Below are positions 24,301-33,421 of a stretch of 49,082 nucleotides of DNA, piece after piece. The translations under genes were made by a program, and so were the position numbers. Position 1 is the stretch's first letter. The number at the start of each line of letters is the position of its first letter. Source of the stretch: Spirochaetales bacterium (lineage in GTDB: Bacteria > Spirochaetota > Spirochaetia > DSM-27196 > SLST01); the NCBI GenBank assembly GCA_007130265.1, contig SLST01000469.1, forward strand, positions 1-49,082. Reading direction: 5' to 3'. A model generated the notes under the pieces. The model ran no database searches, was not told the origin of the DNA, and saw only the letters and a list, made by a program, of their open reading frames with translations.

Positions 24301-27300
24301 ACGCCGGAGTCCCCTCTCGCGTCGATCTCGGTCTTCCGACCGACCGCACGGGCATGCCGCACGGCGTTACCGAAGAGCGGCAGTCCCCCCTCGCGGGCGA
24401 CGCTTCGGTCGCGCCAGTGCGGGTGGTGCTGTGCGGTGAGATAGGCCTCCGGATGCGGCATCATGCCGAGCACGTGCCCGGTGGTGTCCACGATGCCGGC
24501 AATCCCGTCAAGCGACCCGTTCGGGTTGCGTCCGACGTAGCGCAGCGCGACGAGTCCTCGCCGGGTGAGGGCGGTGCGCACCGCGTCGTCGCGGACGACG
24601 AAACGCCCCTCGCCGTGCCGGATGGGGAGATCCATCCGCGCGAGCCCCGCGAGCCATGGCGACGTGCAGGACGAATCGAAGTCGACCGTGACCCAGCTGT
24701 CCTCGAACACGCCCCGCTCGTTGTGCACGAGCGACACCTCACCTCGCCATTCGCCGGCAAGGTCCGGAAGGATCCCCAGTTTGACGAGCGTCTGAAAGCC
24801 GTTGCAGATGCCCAGGATGAGCCCCCGACGGCCCCTGAACCGGTCGAGTTGGGTCCGAAGCGAGCGAAGGCGATGCGCGAGCATCATCCCCGAACCAACG
24901 TGGTCCCCATAGGAGAAACCTCCCGGCACCGCGAGAATCGCCGCATCGTCGAGCATCGCGGGCTCTTCGAGCAGGTCATTCACGTGCACCGGCCTCACCC
25001 GGGCCCCGGCGATCTCGAACGCCCGTGCGAGCTCGCGGTCGGCGTTGATTCCGTACCCGGTCAGGATGAACGCGCACGGAGGGGTTTCCCGGCCGGAGAC
25101 CGCTTCACCGTCGGGAGAGCCGTCACGCCCGGTTCGCGCCGTTGCGGTGACGCCGAGCGGGTCACCGCTCCGGTCGCAGACCGTCCGTGGCGCCGTATCG
25201 GCCCCCTGGCTTCGGGCAAACGCCTTCCACGCCGCCACGAGCTCGTCGACCGTCCAGACCGCCTCCGTCGAACCGTCGCGGACGGTGAGCGCGGGTTCGG
25301 CCACGACCTCGCCGACCACCGCCGAGGGCGTGTCGCCGAGCGCCCGCGTCAGCCCGGGCAGAGAGCCGGATGGACAGGTCACGAGGAAGCTCCCGATCGG
25401 CTCCCGGAAGAGGTCTGCGGCGGGCACCTCGAGCCGTGCGCCAAGGCGACCGCCGATCGCCATCTCGGCCGCGGCCACCGCGAGTCCGCCGTCGGAGAGG
25501 TCGTGGACCGCGTTCACCAGCCCGTCGCGAATCGCCGCGTGGAGCCGGCGGTAGTAGGTCAGATTGGCCCGGAGACGCTCCGGAGCGTCGGACGGCGCGA
25601 GCAGTGCTTCTCCGTCCGGCGCTCCGGCGGCCGGGCCGACGATAAGGACGCGGTCGCCCGGCGCCTTGAAATCGGTGGTCATCGCGAGCCCCACGTCGGG
25701 TATGATCCCGATCAGGCTTACGAGCAGCGTCGGTCTGATGGATACCTTGCGTCCGCCGAGGTTCGCGTCGTTCTTCATCGAATCCTTGCCGGAAATCAGC
25801 GGCAGCCGGTAAGCGATGCAGGCGTCGGCGAGCCCGCGGCAAGCGCGGACGAGCTGGGCCATCTTGTACGGTCCATCCGGCGTGCCGTCGGAAAGCACCG
25901 GGTCAGGCCAGCAGAAGTTGTCGAGCGCGGCCATCCGGTCCGGATCACCGCCGAGCGCGACGTGTGCCCGCACCGCTTCGTCGACCGCGGCCGCGGCCAT
26001 GTCGTAGGTATCCACGTCGCCCCGGCGCGGGCAGATCCCGTGGGTCACGGTGACGCCGCGGGCGCTGTCGAACCGCGGCGTGACGACCGCGCCGTCGGAC
26101 GGGGCGTCGGCGTGCCTCCCGCAATGGGGTTTGATCACGCTTGCGCCCTGCACTTCGTGGTCGTACTGGCGCACGAGGTGCTCCTTGCTCCCCACGTTCG
26201 GATCGCAGAGGAGCGCGAGCAGACGCGCGTGCGGATCCGACTCCTGCGGTCCGCAGACTCCCGGCTCGTCGGGCGATCCGCCGCTGCGGAGGCCGGGCCA
26301 GCTCGCCGGGATCACCATGCGCGGCAGGCCGTCGTGCAGGAAGTCGAGTGAGAGCGACGCGACGAGCTCGCCGCGGTGGGTGACATCGATGCTGCCGCTG
26401 TCGGTGAACTCGCCGACGACGGCGACGGTCACGCCACGCCGCTTCGCGAGGGCGAACAGCTCGTCGACCGTCTCCCGGGCGACCGCGAGGCTCATCCGCT
26501 CCTGGCTCTCGCTGACGAGGATCTCCCAGGCGGCAAGCCCCTCATACTTGAGCGGACAGCCGTCGAGATCGACCCGCACCCCGCCGGAATCCCTCGCCAT
26601 CTCACCGATCGAGCTCGAGAGTCCGCCTGCCCCGTTGTCGGTGATGCCCTTGTACAGACCGAGGTCGCGCGCCTCGAGCAGGAAGTCGGCGAGCTTCTTC
26701 TGGGTGATCGGTTCACCAATCTGAACGGCCGAGGTGGGAGAGCTCTCATCGAGCGCGAGCGAGCTGAATGTGGCGCCGTGGATGCCGTCCTTGCCAACGA
26801 GCCCTCCGGCCATCACGGCGAAATCGCCCGGCTCGATGTGCTTGATCCAGGCGTCCTCACCGCCGATCCTGGCCGGCAGTACGCCGCCGGTGCCACAGAA
26901 GACGAGCGGCTTCCCGGTGAAGCTCTCGTCGAACAGGAACGCCCCGGCGGCGACCGGTATGCCGCTCTGGTTGCCGCCGTCGACGATCCCGCGGTGCACG
27001 CCCTGCATGACGACGCGGGGATGCAGCAACCCTTCGGGGAGGCTTTCTCCCGGCGTGTCCGGGTACCCGAAGCAGAGCACGTCGGTGTTGAAGATGGGTC
27101 GAGCGCCCTTGCCCGTGCCCAGGATGTCACGGTTCACCCCGACGATCCCGGTAATGGCGCCGCCGTACGGGTCGAGCGCCGACGGGCTGTTGTGCGTCTC
27201 CGCCTTGAAGCAGAGCAGCGTTTCTTCGTCGAACCGCACGACTCCGGCGTTATCGTCAAAGACGCTCTTCACGAAATCGGGGTCCGCGACCGCCTCCGTC

Positions 27301-28148
27301 GTCGCCCTGATGTAGGTCGCGAAGAGGCCGTCGATCACCTCCGCCTCGCCGTCCTCCTCGCGATACTCGACCCGGGCGGCAAAGATCTTGTGCTTGCAGT
27401 GCTCGCTCCACGTCTGCGCGAGCGTCTCGAGTTCCACGTCGGTCGCCTGCACACCGAGCCCGCGCTCGCTGCGCGCCGTGCGCACGGCCGGTTCCGCGTA
27501 GTAGTCGCGGATTGCCCGCATCTCGGGAAGCGTGAGTGCGAGCAGCCTGCCGCGACTGAGCTCCTCGAGCTCGGCGTCGGTCATGGCCGCGACGTCGACA
27601 CGCTCGACCGCGGGGGTCCCCTGCAGCGCGACGGTGGGGTACGAGGAGGGAGGGCGTCGTCCCTCGCGCCACTCGGCGCAGGTTATGACGAGCGCGTGCT
27701 CGATCAGCGGGTTGAAGAGCTCCCGCGAAAGCAGCCGCGGATCGACGTCGGTTCTGAGGAAGAACTGGCGGGCGGTCTGTACCGCGGCGGTCGCCGGCAG
27801 GCCGCCGAGCTCGCTCCCGAGCGCGTCCCGGATGCTCGACGCCACCGGATCGGTAACTCCGGGGCGATAGCCGACTTCCACCACGACATCCCACGCCCCC
27901 GCGGCGCGATCGTCCCGGTCTCGGTCGTCCGGAGCGCAGTCGCCGTCAACGAAGACCTCCTGTGCAACCGGGTCGCAGAAGAGCTCCGCGGCGAGCGCCG
28001 TGTCGAGCGCCGGAACACCGGCCAGGAGGTAGACGTCGGCGACCGTACAACCGGACACCTGGTACCCGGCAGTGTTGAGCCGCGCGACGATGCCACGGGC
28101 ACGACCGTCTTCGATCGCGGGAATCGGAACGACCTGAACACGCATCAT
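24297..28148 (-). CDS. purL: Phosphoribosylformylglycinamidine synthase (single-chain PurL)
   Basis: About 1283 residues, the size of the large single-chain enzyme that makes FGAM from FGAR, ATP and glutamine in purine synthesis. An N-terminal PurS-like part is followed by two AIR-synthase-type halves: KAETHNSPSALDPYGGAITG with the GVNRDILGTGKGARPI substrate loop, then LISGKDSMKND. The C-terminal glutaminase has LGICNGFQTLVKLG (Cys nucleophile) and MPHPEA (His and Glu). Two ATGs (28148, 28145) follow a TATGCT -10 by four and seven bases, so the second may be used. It stands alone, without other purine genes. Confidence 0.95.
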   Translation of the reverse strand: MMRVQVVPIPAIEDGRARGIVARLNTAGYQVSGCTVADVYLLAGVPALDTALAAELFCDPVAQEVFVDGDCAPDDRDRDDRAAGAWDVVVEVGYRPGVTDPVASSIRDALGSELGGLPATAAVQTARQFFLRTDVDPRLLSRELFNPLIEHALVITCAEWREGRRPPSSYPTVALQGTPAVERVDVAAMTDAELEELSRGRLLALTLPEMRAIRDYYAEPAVRTARSERGLGVQATDVELETLAQTWSEHCKHKIFAARVEYREEDGEAEVIDGLFATYIRATTEAVADPDFVKSVFDDNAGVVRFDEETLLCFKAETHNSPSALDPYGGAITGIVGVNRDILGTGKGARPIFNTDVLCFGYPDTPGESLPEGLLHPRVVMQGVHRGIVDGGNQSGIPVAAGAFLFDESFTGKPLVFCGTGGVLPARIGGEDAWIKHIEPGDFAVMAGGLVGKDGIHGATFSSLALDESSPTSAVQIGEPITQKKLADFLLEARDLGLYKGITDNGAGGLSSSIGEMARDSGGVRVDLDGCPLKYEGLAAWEILVSESQERMSLAVARETVDELFALAKRRGVTVAVVGEFTDSGSIDVTHRGELVASLSLDFLHDGLPRMVIPASWPGLRSGGSPDEPGVCGPQESDPHARLLALLCDPNVGSKEHLVRQYDHEVQGASVIKPHCGRHADAPSDGAVVTPRFDSARGVTVTHGICPRRGDVDTYDMAAAAVDEAVRAHVALGGDPDRMAALDNFCWPDPVLSDGTPDGPYKMAQLVRACRGLADACIAYRLPLISGKDSMKNDANLGGRKVSIRPTLLVSLIGIIPDVGLAMTTDFKAPGDRVLIVGPAAGAPDGEALLAPSDAPERLRANLTYYRRLHAAIRDGLVNAVHDLSDGGLAVAAAEMAIGGRLGARLEVPAADLFREPIGSFLVTCPSGSLPGLTRALGDTPSAVVGEVVAEPALTVRDGSTEAVWTVDELVAAWKAFARSQGADTAPRTVCDRSGDPLGVTATARTGRDGSPDGEAVSGRETPPCAFILTGYGINADRELARAFEIAGARVRPVHVNDLLEEPAMLDDAAILAVPGGFSYGDHVGSGMMLAHRLRSLRTQLDRFRGRRGLILGICNGFQTLVKLGILPDLAGEWRGEVSLVHNERGVFEDSWVTVDFDSSCTSPWLAGLARMDLPIRHGEGRFVVRDDAVRTALTRRGLVALRYVGRNPNGSLDGIAGIVDTTGHVLGMMPHPEAYLTAQHHPHWRDRSVAREGGLPLFGNAVRHARAVGRKTEIDARGDSGV

Positions 28149-28152
28149 CGTC

Positions 28153-28158
28153 AGCATA
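28153..28158 (-). promoter_or_regulatory. -10 element before purL
   Basis: TATGCT on the minus strand, four bases before the first purL ATG and seven before the second. No convincing -35 is seen, so support is weaker than at other sites. Confidence 0.4.
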
Positions 28159-28210
28159 CCTGCGCGGGCGCACAACGGCTACCGGGCATCATCAGATCCG
28201 CGAATTGGGT

Positions 28211-28238
28211 AGAAGTGTTCGGACACTTCTGGTACATT
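28211..28238 (+). promoter_or_regulatory. Inverted repeat and extended -10 upstream of ptsN-like gene
   Basis: AGAAGTGT (28211-28218) and ACACTTCT (28223-28230) form an 8-bp perfect inverted repeat with a four-base centre. An extended -10, TGG-TACATT (28230-28238), begins at its last base. The repeat fills the -35 to spacer region, as expected for a repressor or activator operator. Its companion gene is the ptsN-like EIIA. Confidence 0.5.
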
Positions 28239-28245
28239 CGACTAT

Positions 28246-28365
28246 ATGAGGCGGTCTGGTCCGCCGGCAGGAACGATAGGATGGAAGATAGCGGAACTAG
28301 AGGTAAATCCCGTTGGCGTACTTCGACCCCGGAAGTGTAATCTGGAACCTGAGAAGCAGGAATAA
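28246..28365 (+). CDS. Possible leaderless 39-codon upstream ORF
   Basis: An ATG at 28246 lies seven bases after the TACATT -10 and opens 39 codons ending in TAA at 28363-28365, in a different frame from the EIIA gene, whose start it overlaps by 53 bases. Many of its codons end in A or T (GCA, GGA, ATA, CTA, AAT), unlike neighbouring genes. It may therefore be a regulatory leader or not translated at all. Confidence 0.25.
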   Translation: MRRSGPPAGTIGWKIAELEVNPVGVLRPRKCNLEPEKQE

Positions 28366-28810
28366 GCTGGACGCGATCAGAGAGATCATCGATGAGACAC
28401 CCGTCTTCGCCGAGCACGAAGCGTTGAACACCGAAGAGTTCACCCGGATCGTGATCGCGCGCGAGAAGCTTCAGTCGACGGGCTTCGGACACGGCGTCGC
28501 GGTCGCGCACGGCAGGACCGAACAGGTCGATGAGCCGGTGATCGCGCTCGGCGTCTCGCACGAAGGAATCGACTACGACTCGTACGATGAGAAACCGGTG
28601 CACCTGCTCTTCATCATCGCAAACCATCCGGATCGGCAGGTAGACTATCTGCAGATCCTCTCAACGCTGGTGCTGATGGTACGCGACGAGCTCTTTCGTC
28701 GGGAGATTCTCGACTGCACCGATGCCGGCTCCGCGGAGCGGAAGCTGTGCGAGGTGTTCTCGAAGCTGATCGAACGTCAGCGCCTGCGCACCGTCGGACG
28801 CACGGCGTAG
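28313..28810 (+). CDS. ptsN: PTS EIIA-Ntr-like (PtsN) regulatory protein
   Basis: 165 residues with the fructose/nitrogen EIIA fold. The phosphorylation site is expected at His66 in TGFGHGVAVAHGR, matching the ATGIGxGxAIPH pattern of PtsN except that Pro is Ala. A second region, DEKPVHLLFIIANHP, also fits. The protein is likely phosphorylated by NPr/HPr and regulates by contact rather than transporting sugar, since no EIIB or EIIC gene is near. The TTG at 28313 is chosen: GAGG lies nine bases upstream, and the N-terminus aligns with the family from there. It converges on lysA with nine bases between the stops. Confidence 0.85.
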   Translation: MAYFDPGSVIWNLRSRNKLDAIREIIDETPVFAEHEALNTEEFTRIVIAREKLQSTGFGHGVAVAHGRTEQVDEPVIALGVSHEGIDYDSYDEKPVHLLFIIANHPDRQVDYLQILSTLVLMVRDELFRREILDCTDAGSAERKLCEVFSKLIERQRLRTVGRTA

Positions 28811-28819
28811 GCGGTACGA

Positions 28820-30109
28820 TCAGCGCGAGGAGACCGGTGCTCTTTCCCTGCCGGCCGCGAGCTCGGCGATCTCCAACGTCGCGAAGTAGTCGGTGAGGGT
28901 TTCCGCGCGTCTGATGAGATCGACCGACCCGTCCTCACGGAGCAGGAGTTCCGCGCTGCGCAGCTTCCCGTTGTAGTTGAAGCCCATTGAGTGACCGTGG
29001 GCGCCGGTATCGTGTATGACGAGGTAGTCGTCGACGTCGATGCGTGGAAGCTGCCGGTCGATCGCGAACTTGTCGTTGTTCTCGCACAGGCTTCCCGTGA
29101 CGTCGTAGGTCTCCGTCGCCGGGGCCTCCTCCTTGCCGAGCACGGTGATGTGGTGATAGGCGCCGTACATTCCGGGACGCATGAGATTCGCCATCGACGA
29201 GTCGAGCCCGACGTACTTCTTGTACGTGTCCTTCAGATGACGCACGCGGGTCACGAGGTAGCCGTGAGGCCCGGTCACGCATCGGCCGTTCTCCATGTAG
29301 ATCCGCATGGGATCAAGTCCGGCCGGCTCGATGATCTGCGAGTAGAGCTCGCGTATGCCGCGGGAGACGTAGTGTAGATCCACGGCGTCCTGGTCCGGTC
29401 GATAGGGTATGCCGATGCCGCCGCCGAGGTTGAGGAAGCCGATCCGAACGTCGGTTTTCTCGCGGATCTCTACGGCGAGCTCGAAGAGCAAGGCGGCTGT
29501 CTCGACGAAGTAGTCCGGATTGAGCTCGTTGCTCGCGACCATCGTGTGAAGCCCGAACTCCTGCGCACCGAGCTCTGCCGCTCGCCGGTACCCTTCGATG
29601 ATCTGGTCGCGCGTGAAGCCGTACTTCGCCTCTTCCGGCCGCCCGATGATGACGTTCCCCTCTTTGAGCGAACCCGGGTTATACCGCATGCAGATGCGGC
29701 GCGGCATGCCGATACCTTCGTGCAGGTAGTCGATATGCGAGTAGTCGTCGAGGTTGATGATGGCGCCGAGTTCCTTCGCCTGGGCGAACTCGCAGAGCGG
29801 CGTGTCGTTCGAGGTAAACATGATCAGGTCGCCGGGGGTCTCGAGATAGTCGCAGAGGGTGAGCTCAGCCGTGGAGGAACAGTCGAAGCCCATACCCTCA
29901 TCGGCGACGACCTGCATGATCGCAGGGTTCGGGAGCGCCTTCACGGCGAAGTAGTTGCGGAAACCGCCCGGAACCCAGCTGAAGGCCGACGCCATATCGC
30001 GGGCGGTCGCGCGGATACCCGCCTCGTCGTAGATGTGAAACGGCGTGGGATGGTCGTCCGTGAGTCGCTCGACGAAGTCGCGACCGAAGGGTACGTTCTT
30101 GGGTGTCAT
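28820..30109 (-). CDS. lysA: Diaminopimelate decarboxylase-like PLP enzyme
   Basis: 429-residue fold-type III decarboxylase, most like LysA, which turns meso-diaminopimelate into lysine. The PLP lysine is Lys57 in NYFAVKALPNP. The glycine-rich phosphate loop is FLNLGGGIGIPY, and the second-subunit Cys is in VTGSLCENNDKFA. The HTMVASNELNPDYF segment differs from the usual HIGSQ, so a related carboxy-amino acid decarboxylase cannot be excluded. The ATG at 30109 is set by TTGACG-17-TACCTT ending six bases upstream. Confidence 0.85.
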   Translation of the reverse strand: MTPKNVPFGRDFVERLTDDHPTPFHIYDEAGIRATARDMASAFSWVPGGFRNYFAVKALPNPAIMQVVADEGMGFDCSSTAELTLCDYLETPGDLIMFTSNDTPLCEFAQAKELGAIINLDDYSHIDYLHEGIGMPRRICMRYNPGSLKEGNVIIGRPEEAKYGFTRDQIIEGYRRAAELGAQEFGLHTMVASNELNPDYFVETAALLFELAVEIREKTDVRIGFLNLGGGIGIPYRPDQDAVDLHYVSRGIRELYSQIIEPAGLDPMRIYMENGRCVTGPHGYLVTRVRHLKDTYKKYVGLDSSMANLMRPGMYGAYHHITVLGKEEAPATETYDVTGSLCENNDKFAIDRQLPRIDVDDYLVIHDTGAHGHSMGFNYNGKLRSAELLLREDGSVDLIRRAETLTDYFATLEIAELAAGRERAPVSSR

Positions 30110-30115
30110 GGCGCA

Positions 30116-30144
30116 AAGGTAGCGGGGCGTCGGCCCGGCGTCAA
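30116..30144 (-). promoter_or_regulatory. Sigma70-type promoter TTGACG-17-TACCTT, leaderless
   Basis: Minus strand: TTGACG (30139-30144), 17 bases, TACCTT (30116-30121), six bases, ATG of lysA. It lies in the 37-base gap after the cyclase gene. Confidence 0.7.
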
Positions 30145-30146
30145 TC

Positions 30147-32870
30147 TCACTTCTTGCTGAGGTTGAACACTCCGTCCCAGTCGGCCTTCGGCGGTTGCCT
30201 CATGAACGCCTTTACCCGGTCGACGTAGTACTGCGCCGGACCGTCGTCCGGGTACTTGTCCAGCACCTCCTTGAAGCAGCGACCGGCGGTGCGCCAATCC
30301 TTCGCCTCGAACGCGGTGAGTCCTGAGTTGAACGTGCGCAGCTTCGCGATCTGCTCCGGGTCGTTGTCCACCGGCTCGCGCAGGTTGACGAGCTCGTAGA
30401 GCCTGATCGGTTCGCTGATCCCGACGACTCGGACCCGGTCGAGTTTGCGGGCCGTGAAGCTCCGCTTCCCGGCCGCGTCGTCCTTGGTCTCGAGGTAGGT
30501 CTGCTCGCTCATCAGGATCCAGGTGCCGTACTGCTTGTTCACTCCTTCGAGACGGGCGGCCAGGTTCATGTTGTGCCCCATCGCGGTGTAGTCCATCCTC
30601 GTCTCGGTTCCCATGTTGCCGACGACCATGTCGCCGGTGTTGATGCCGATCCTCGTCAGTATGGGACTCGGGGCGACACCGGAAGCGCGGAACTCCTCGT
30701 TGAGTTCCCGCTCCTTCTCCTTCATGCGGATCGCCGCTCGGCACGCCCGTACCGGGTGGTCGGCGAGGTCGAGCGGCGCGTTCCAGAAGGCGATGATCGC
30801 GTCACCCTCGAACTTGTCGATCGTGCCGCCCTCGTCGATCACGATGTCGGTCATCGCGCCGAGGTATCGGTTGAGGAGGTCCGTCAGCTGTTCCGGCTCG
30901 AGCGACTCGCTGATCGTGGAGAAACCGCGGATATCGGTGAACATCGCGGTGAGATGCCTCTTGACACCGCCGAGCGCGAGCTTCGACGGGTCCTCGGTGA
31001 CCTGCCGGACGACTTCCGCCGACATGTAGTGTCCGAAGGCGTTGCGGATCTCGGTTTTCTGACGGTTCTCGCGCACGAACTTCACCGCCGTCAGCACGAC
31101 GAAGGTGAGGAAGACGCCGGCCGCGGGGGTCACCATGTTGAGGTAGATCCCCGCTGTCGCGAACAGCAGGATCCCGCCGCCTATGACGAGAAGCAGGGCG
31201 CCGAAGCCGACGAGCAGACTCGGAATGGGGTTGAGCTTGCTGATGAGAAGCGTCACGAGCACGGCCACGAGGAACATCACGGCGAGCGCGACGGTCCACG
31301 GCAGGTCGACGAGAAACTGTCCCTGGAGGATCGTATTGAGGACCGACGCGTGGGTACCCACGTTCATGTACTCCTCGTCGAACGGGGTAACCCCGATATC
31401 GGTCGTGGACGTCCCCACGTGACCGATGATGATGAAGCTCCCGGGAATCTCCTGCGCGAGAACGGCTCGGTTGTCGGTGAAACCGGCATAGATCCTCTCG
31501 AGCTCGTCGTAGAGCCGGGCCGCCTCCTCGAGCGCGTACCGGTAGTCGGCCTCGATCTCCGCGTCGAGGTCGGAGTCGAGCGCCGCCTCGATGTCCGCGA
31601 GCAACCGCTCGCGCGCGCCGGACTCGAGCAGACCGCCGATCATCGCGAAGAACTGCGCGCGAAGCTCTCGCCATTCGTCTATCTGCGACCGGTCACCGCC
31701 GTCAAGCACATCGCTCTCGAGCTCCCTCGTGTAGTCATAGAGCGTGAACAGCACGTCTGCCTGGTCGTAGTAGAAGAGATAGTTCAGCTGGTCCATCGCG
31801 CGCAGCCGCTCGAGCATCGATTCCTCGTCGAGCCGGTCTCTGATGAGTCGCCAGTAGGTCACGTGTCGGAAGCTCTCGTCGTAGTCCGCCTGGGGCCAGT
31901 TGATGAGCATCCGGCCGTCGGTGGCGAGCGGAATGCGAATCGTCACGGGCCGCTCGGCGCCCGGCACGATCGCGTCTTCGAGAACCACCGCGTTCGAAGC
32001 CACGGTGAGCCCCGGCCGGCCGAGCCAGTCGAGGAGCGGCGACATGACGAGCTGGCCGTAGTACGCGTCGTCTACTTTGGCGAGGAGATCAATACGGCGG
32101 CGAACGCCGTCGCGGTCGACCACGACGTTCGGGAATCCGGCTCCCGCGCCGCCCGCCGTCACCGGGTCGATCGTCGGCCTGATATCGGCTCCGCGACGAA
32201 ACGCCGCGTCAGGATACGCGGTGATGCCTTCAAGCCCGATCCGCCCGGCGACTGTCCCGCGATCGATCGCGAGCGGACTCTGCTCGGCGAGGATGTTCAC
32301 GGTGAACCAGGCCTCTCCGTGGAAGCGGGCTGCCTGGCCGAGAAAGGTGTCGTTGTCCCGCACGACGTCCATCGCGGCACGCTTGATATCGTGTCTGACC
32401 TCGTCGGTAATACCGGCGAGCTGATCGATGAAGTCGGTTGCCTCCTCGAGGGGGATCTGTCCCTCGACGAGCGCGCGGAACAGCGATCGTATCTGCTGCT
32501 GGATGAAGGCGAAGTCGTTGTCGATGATGACGGGAAGCACGTCCCTGAGGTACCGGCCGTCGATTGCCTGGGGGCTCTCGTCGACGTACTCGATATCAAA
32601 AACGACGTAGCCGGAGTCGAACTCTCGAAGGAGCATAAGTCCGTGAGCCATGTAGTCCCTGCTCCAGGGCCAGAGCCCGACATTGTCGATCGCGGTGTCG
32701 TCCACGTCGAGCAGGAGTATCTCCGGGCGTTCGGGAACCGCGGGCCTGATGTGGAGGAACAGGTCGTAGACCCGGTGCTCGGCGGTCTGATAGAGGGGAA
32801 GCAGGTTGAGCAGGACGAAAAGCGCCGCGACGGCAACGGGCACCACGAGCTCGACAAACCGCTTTCGCAT
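30147..32870 (-). CDS. CHASE2-domain class III adenylate cyclase
   Basis: 907-residue receptor cyclase. A first membrane helix (VAVAALFVLLNLLPLY) leads into a large periplasmic CHASE2 sensor (ILLLDVDDTAIDNVGLWPWSRDYMA) of about 470 residues with an inserted helical region. Three membrane helices follow (around 510-600), then the catalytic domain (about 640-830). Metal Asp residues are in FTDIRGFS and FEGDAII. Lys in TIDKFEGD and Asp in MDYTAMGHNMNLAARLE point to ATP rather than GTP. A C-terminal TPR-like helix pair (FNSGLTAFEAKDWRTAGRCFKEVL) follows. GGAGG seven bases before ATG fixes the start. It is divergent from the FecR operon. Confidence 0.93.
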   Translation of the reverse strand: MRKRFVELVVPVAVAALFVLLNLLPLYQTAEHRVYDLFLHIRPAVPERPEILLLDVDDTAIDNVGLWPWSRDYMAHGLMLLREFDSGYVVFDIEYVDESPQAIDGRYLRDVLPVIIDNDFAFIQQQIRSLFRALVEGQIPLEEATDFIDQLAGITDEVRHDIKRAAMDVVRDNDTFLGQAARFHGEAWFTVNILAEQSPLAIDRGTVAGRIGLEGITAYPDAAFRRGADIRPTIDPVTAGGAGAGFPNVVVDRDGVRRRIDLLAKVDDAYYGQLVMSPLLDWLGRPGLTVASNAVVLEDAIVPGAERPVTIRIPLATDGRMLINWPQADYDESFRHVTYWRLIRDRLDEESMLERLRAMDQLNYLFYYDQADVLFTLYDYTRELESDVLDGGDRSQIDEWRELRAQFFAMIGGLLESGARERLLADIEAALDSDLDAEIEADYRYALEEAARLYDELERIYAGFTDNRAVLAQEIPGSFIIIGHVGTSTTDIGVTPFDEEYMNVGTHASVLNTILQGQFLVDLPWTVALAVMFLVAVLVTLLISKLNPIPSLLVGFGALLLVIGGGILLFATAGIYLNMVTPAAGVFLTFVVLTAVKFVRENRQKTEIRNAFGHYMSAEVVRQVTEDPSKLALGGVKRHLTAMFTDIRGFSTISESLEPEQLTDLLNRYLGAMTDIVIDEGGTIDKFEGDAIIAFWNAPLDLADHPVRACRAAIRMKEKERELNEEFRASGVAPSPILTRIGINTGDMVVGNMGTETRMDYTAMGHNMNLAARLEGVNKQYGTWILMSEQTYLETKDDAAGKRSFTARKLDRVRVVGISEPIRLYELVNLREPVDNDPEQIAKLRTFNSGLTAFEAKDWRTAGRCFKEVLDKYPDDGPAQYYVDRVKAFMRQPPKADWDGVFNLSKK

Positions 32871-32890
32871 TGTCTACCTCCGTGCTCGGA

Positions 32891-32932
32891 ATCGTACTAC
32901 AATTGCATGGAGAGGCCAACATGAAGTATACT
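32891..32932. promoter_or_regulatory. Overlapping divergent promoters between cyclase and FecR operon
   Basis: Minus: TTGGCC (32914-32919), 17 bases, TACGAT (32891-32896), leading to the cyclase with an ordinary leader and GGAGG. Plus: TTGCAT (32903-32908), 18 bases, TATACT (32927-32932), leading to the ATG at 32963 with AGGAGA upstream. The two core promoters overlap physically, so one polymerase would exclude the other. Confidence 0.5.
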
Positions 32933-32962
32933 GGCACCGACCACGCTCGGCAGGAGACCGCC

Positions 32963-33421
32963 ATGGCACGAAGCCCACGTTACGGATTCCTCGCTCTACT
33001 CCTCTTCGTAGCAGCAACACTTTCCGCCCAGACTAACGAGATGATCGACGCGATCCTCGCCGAGGAAGCCGTCTCGATCGGTTCGGCCGCCTACCTCGCG
33101 CTTTCGGCGGCGCAGCTGATCGCCGATGACGCGACACCGGGGCAGGCGGTCACCGTCGCGCGCGAGGCGGGCTGGCTTTCCGACGACGCCACGGCCGACC
33201 TGCCTGCGACGTTCGGTGAGCTCGCGTACCTTCTGATGCAGGCTACGGAGGTCAACGGCGGGCTGATGTACCGGCTGATCCCCGGGCCCCGGTACGCCGC
33301 GCGTGAGTTCGCCTACCGCGGCTGGGCACCGGAACGGATCGGCCCGCGCGAGCGTGTCTCCGGCCGGTTCGCCGTTCGGGTTACCGGCAACTTCCTCGAC
33401 CGCGTGGAGGGTTCACGATGA
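32963..33421 (+). CDS. Small secreted protein heading FecR operon
   Basis: Unrecognised 152-residue protein with a signal peptide (MARSPRYGFLALLLFVAATLSAQ). The mature part is largely helical (EMIDAILAEEAVSIGSAAYLALSAAQL, FGELAYLLMQATEVNGGLMYRL) and ends with a basic tail. I see no enzyme motif; a periplasmic adaptor is possible. The ATG at 32963 is chosen because of AGGAGA upstream and because the likely transcription start falls after ATG 32921, which also has a good ribosome site. The stop overlaps the barrel gene ATG (ATGA). Confidence 0.7.
   Translation: MARSPRYGFLALLLFVAATLSAQTNEMIDAILAEEAVSIGSAAYLALSAAQLIADDATPGQAVTVAREAGWLSDDATADLPATFGELAYLLMQATEVNGGLMYRLIPGPRYAAREFAYRGWAPERIGPRERVSGRFAVRVTGNFLDRVEGSR

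Noticed and set aside
28149..28312. Purine riboswitch search around purL and its upstream gap
   Set aside because: The purL start is only a few bases from a -10, leaving no room for an aptamer, and no three-helix pattern is seen.
24354..28340. Long open frames on the plus strand opposite purL
   Set aside because: They follow from high GC in the antisense of a strongly conserved gene, have Arg/Gly/Asp-rich compositions, and match no family.
30573..32924. 783-codon plus-strand frame opposite the cyclase
   Set aside because: It mirrors the cyclase codons and encodes a repetitive Arg/Val/Glu-rich product; the minus-strand protein has clear domains.
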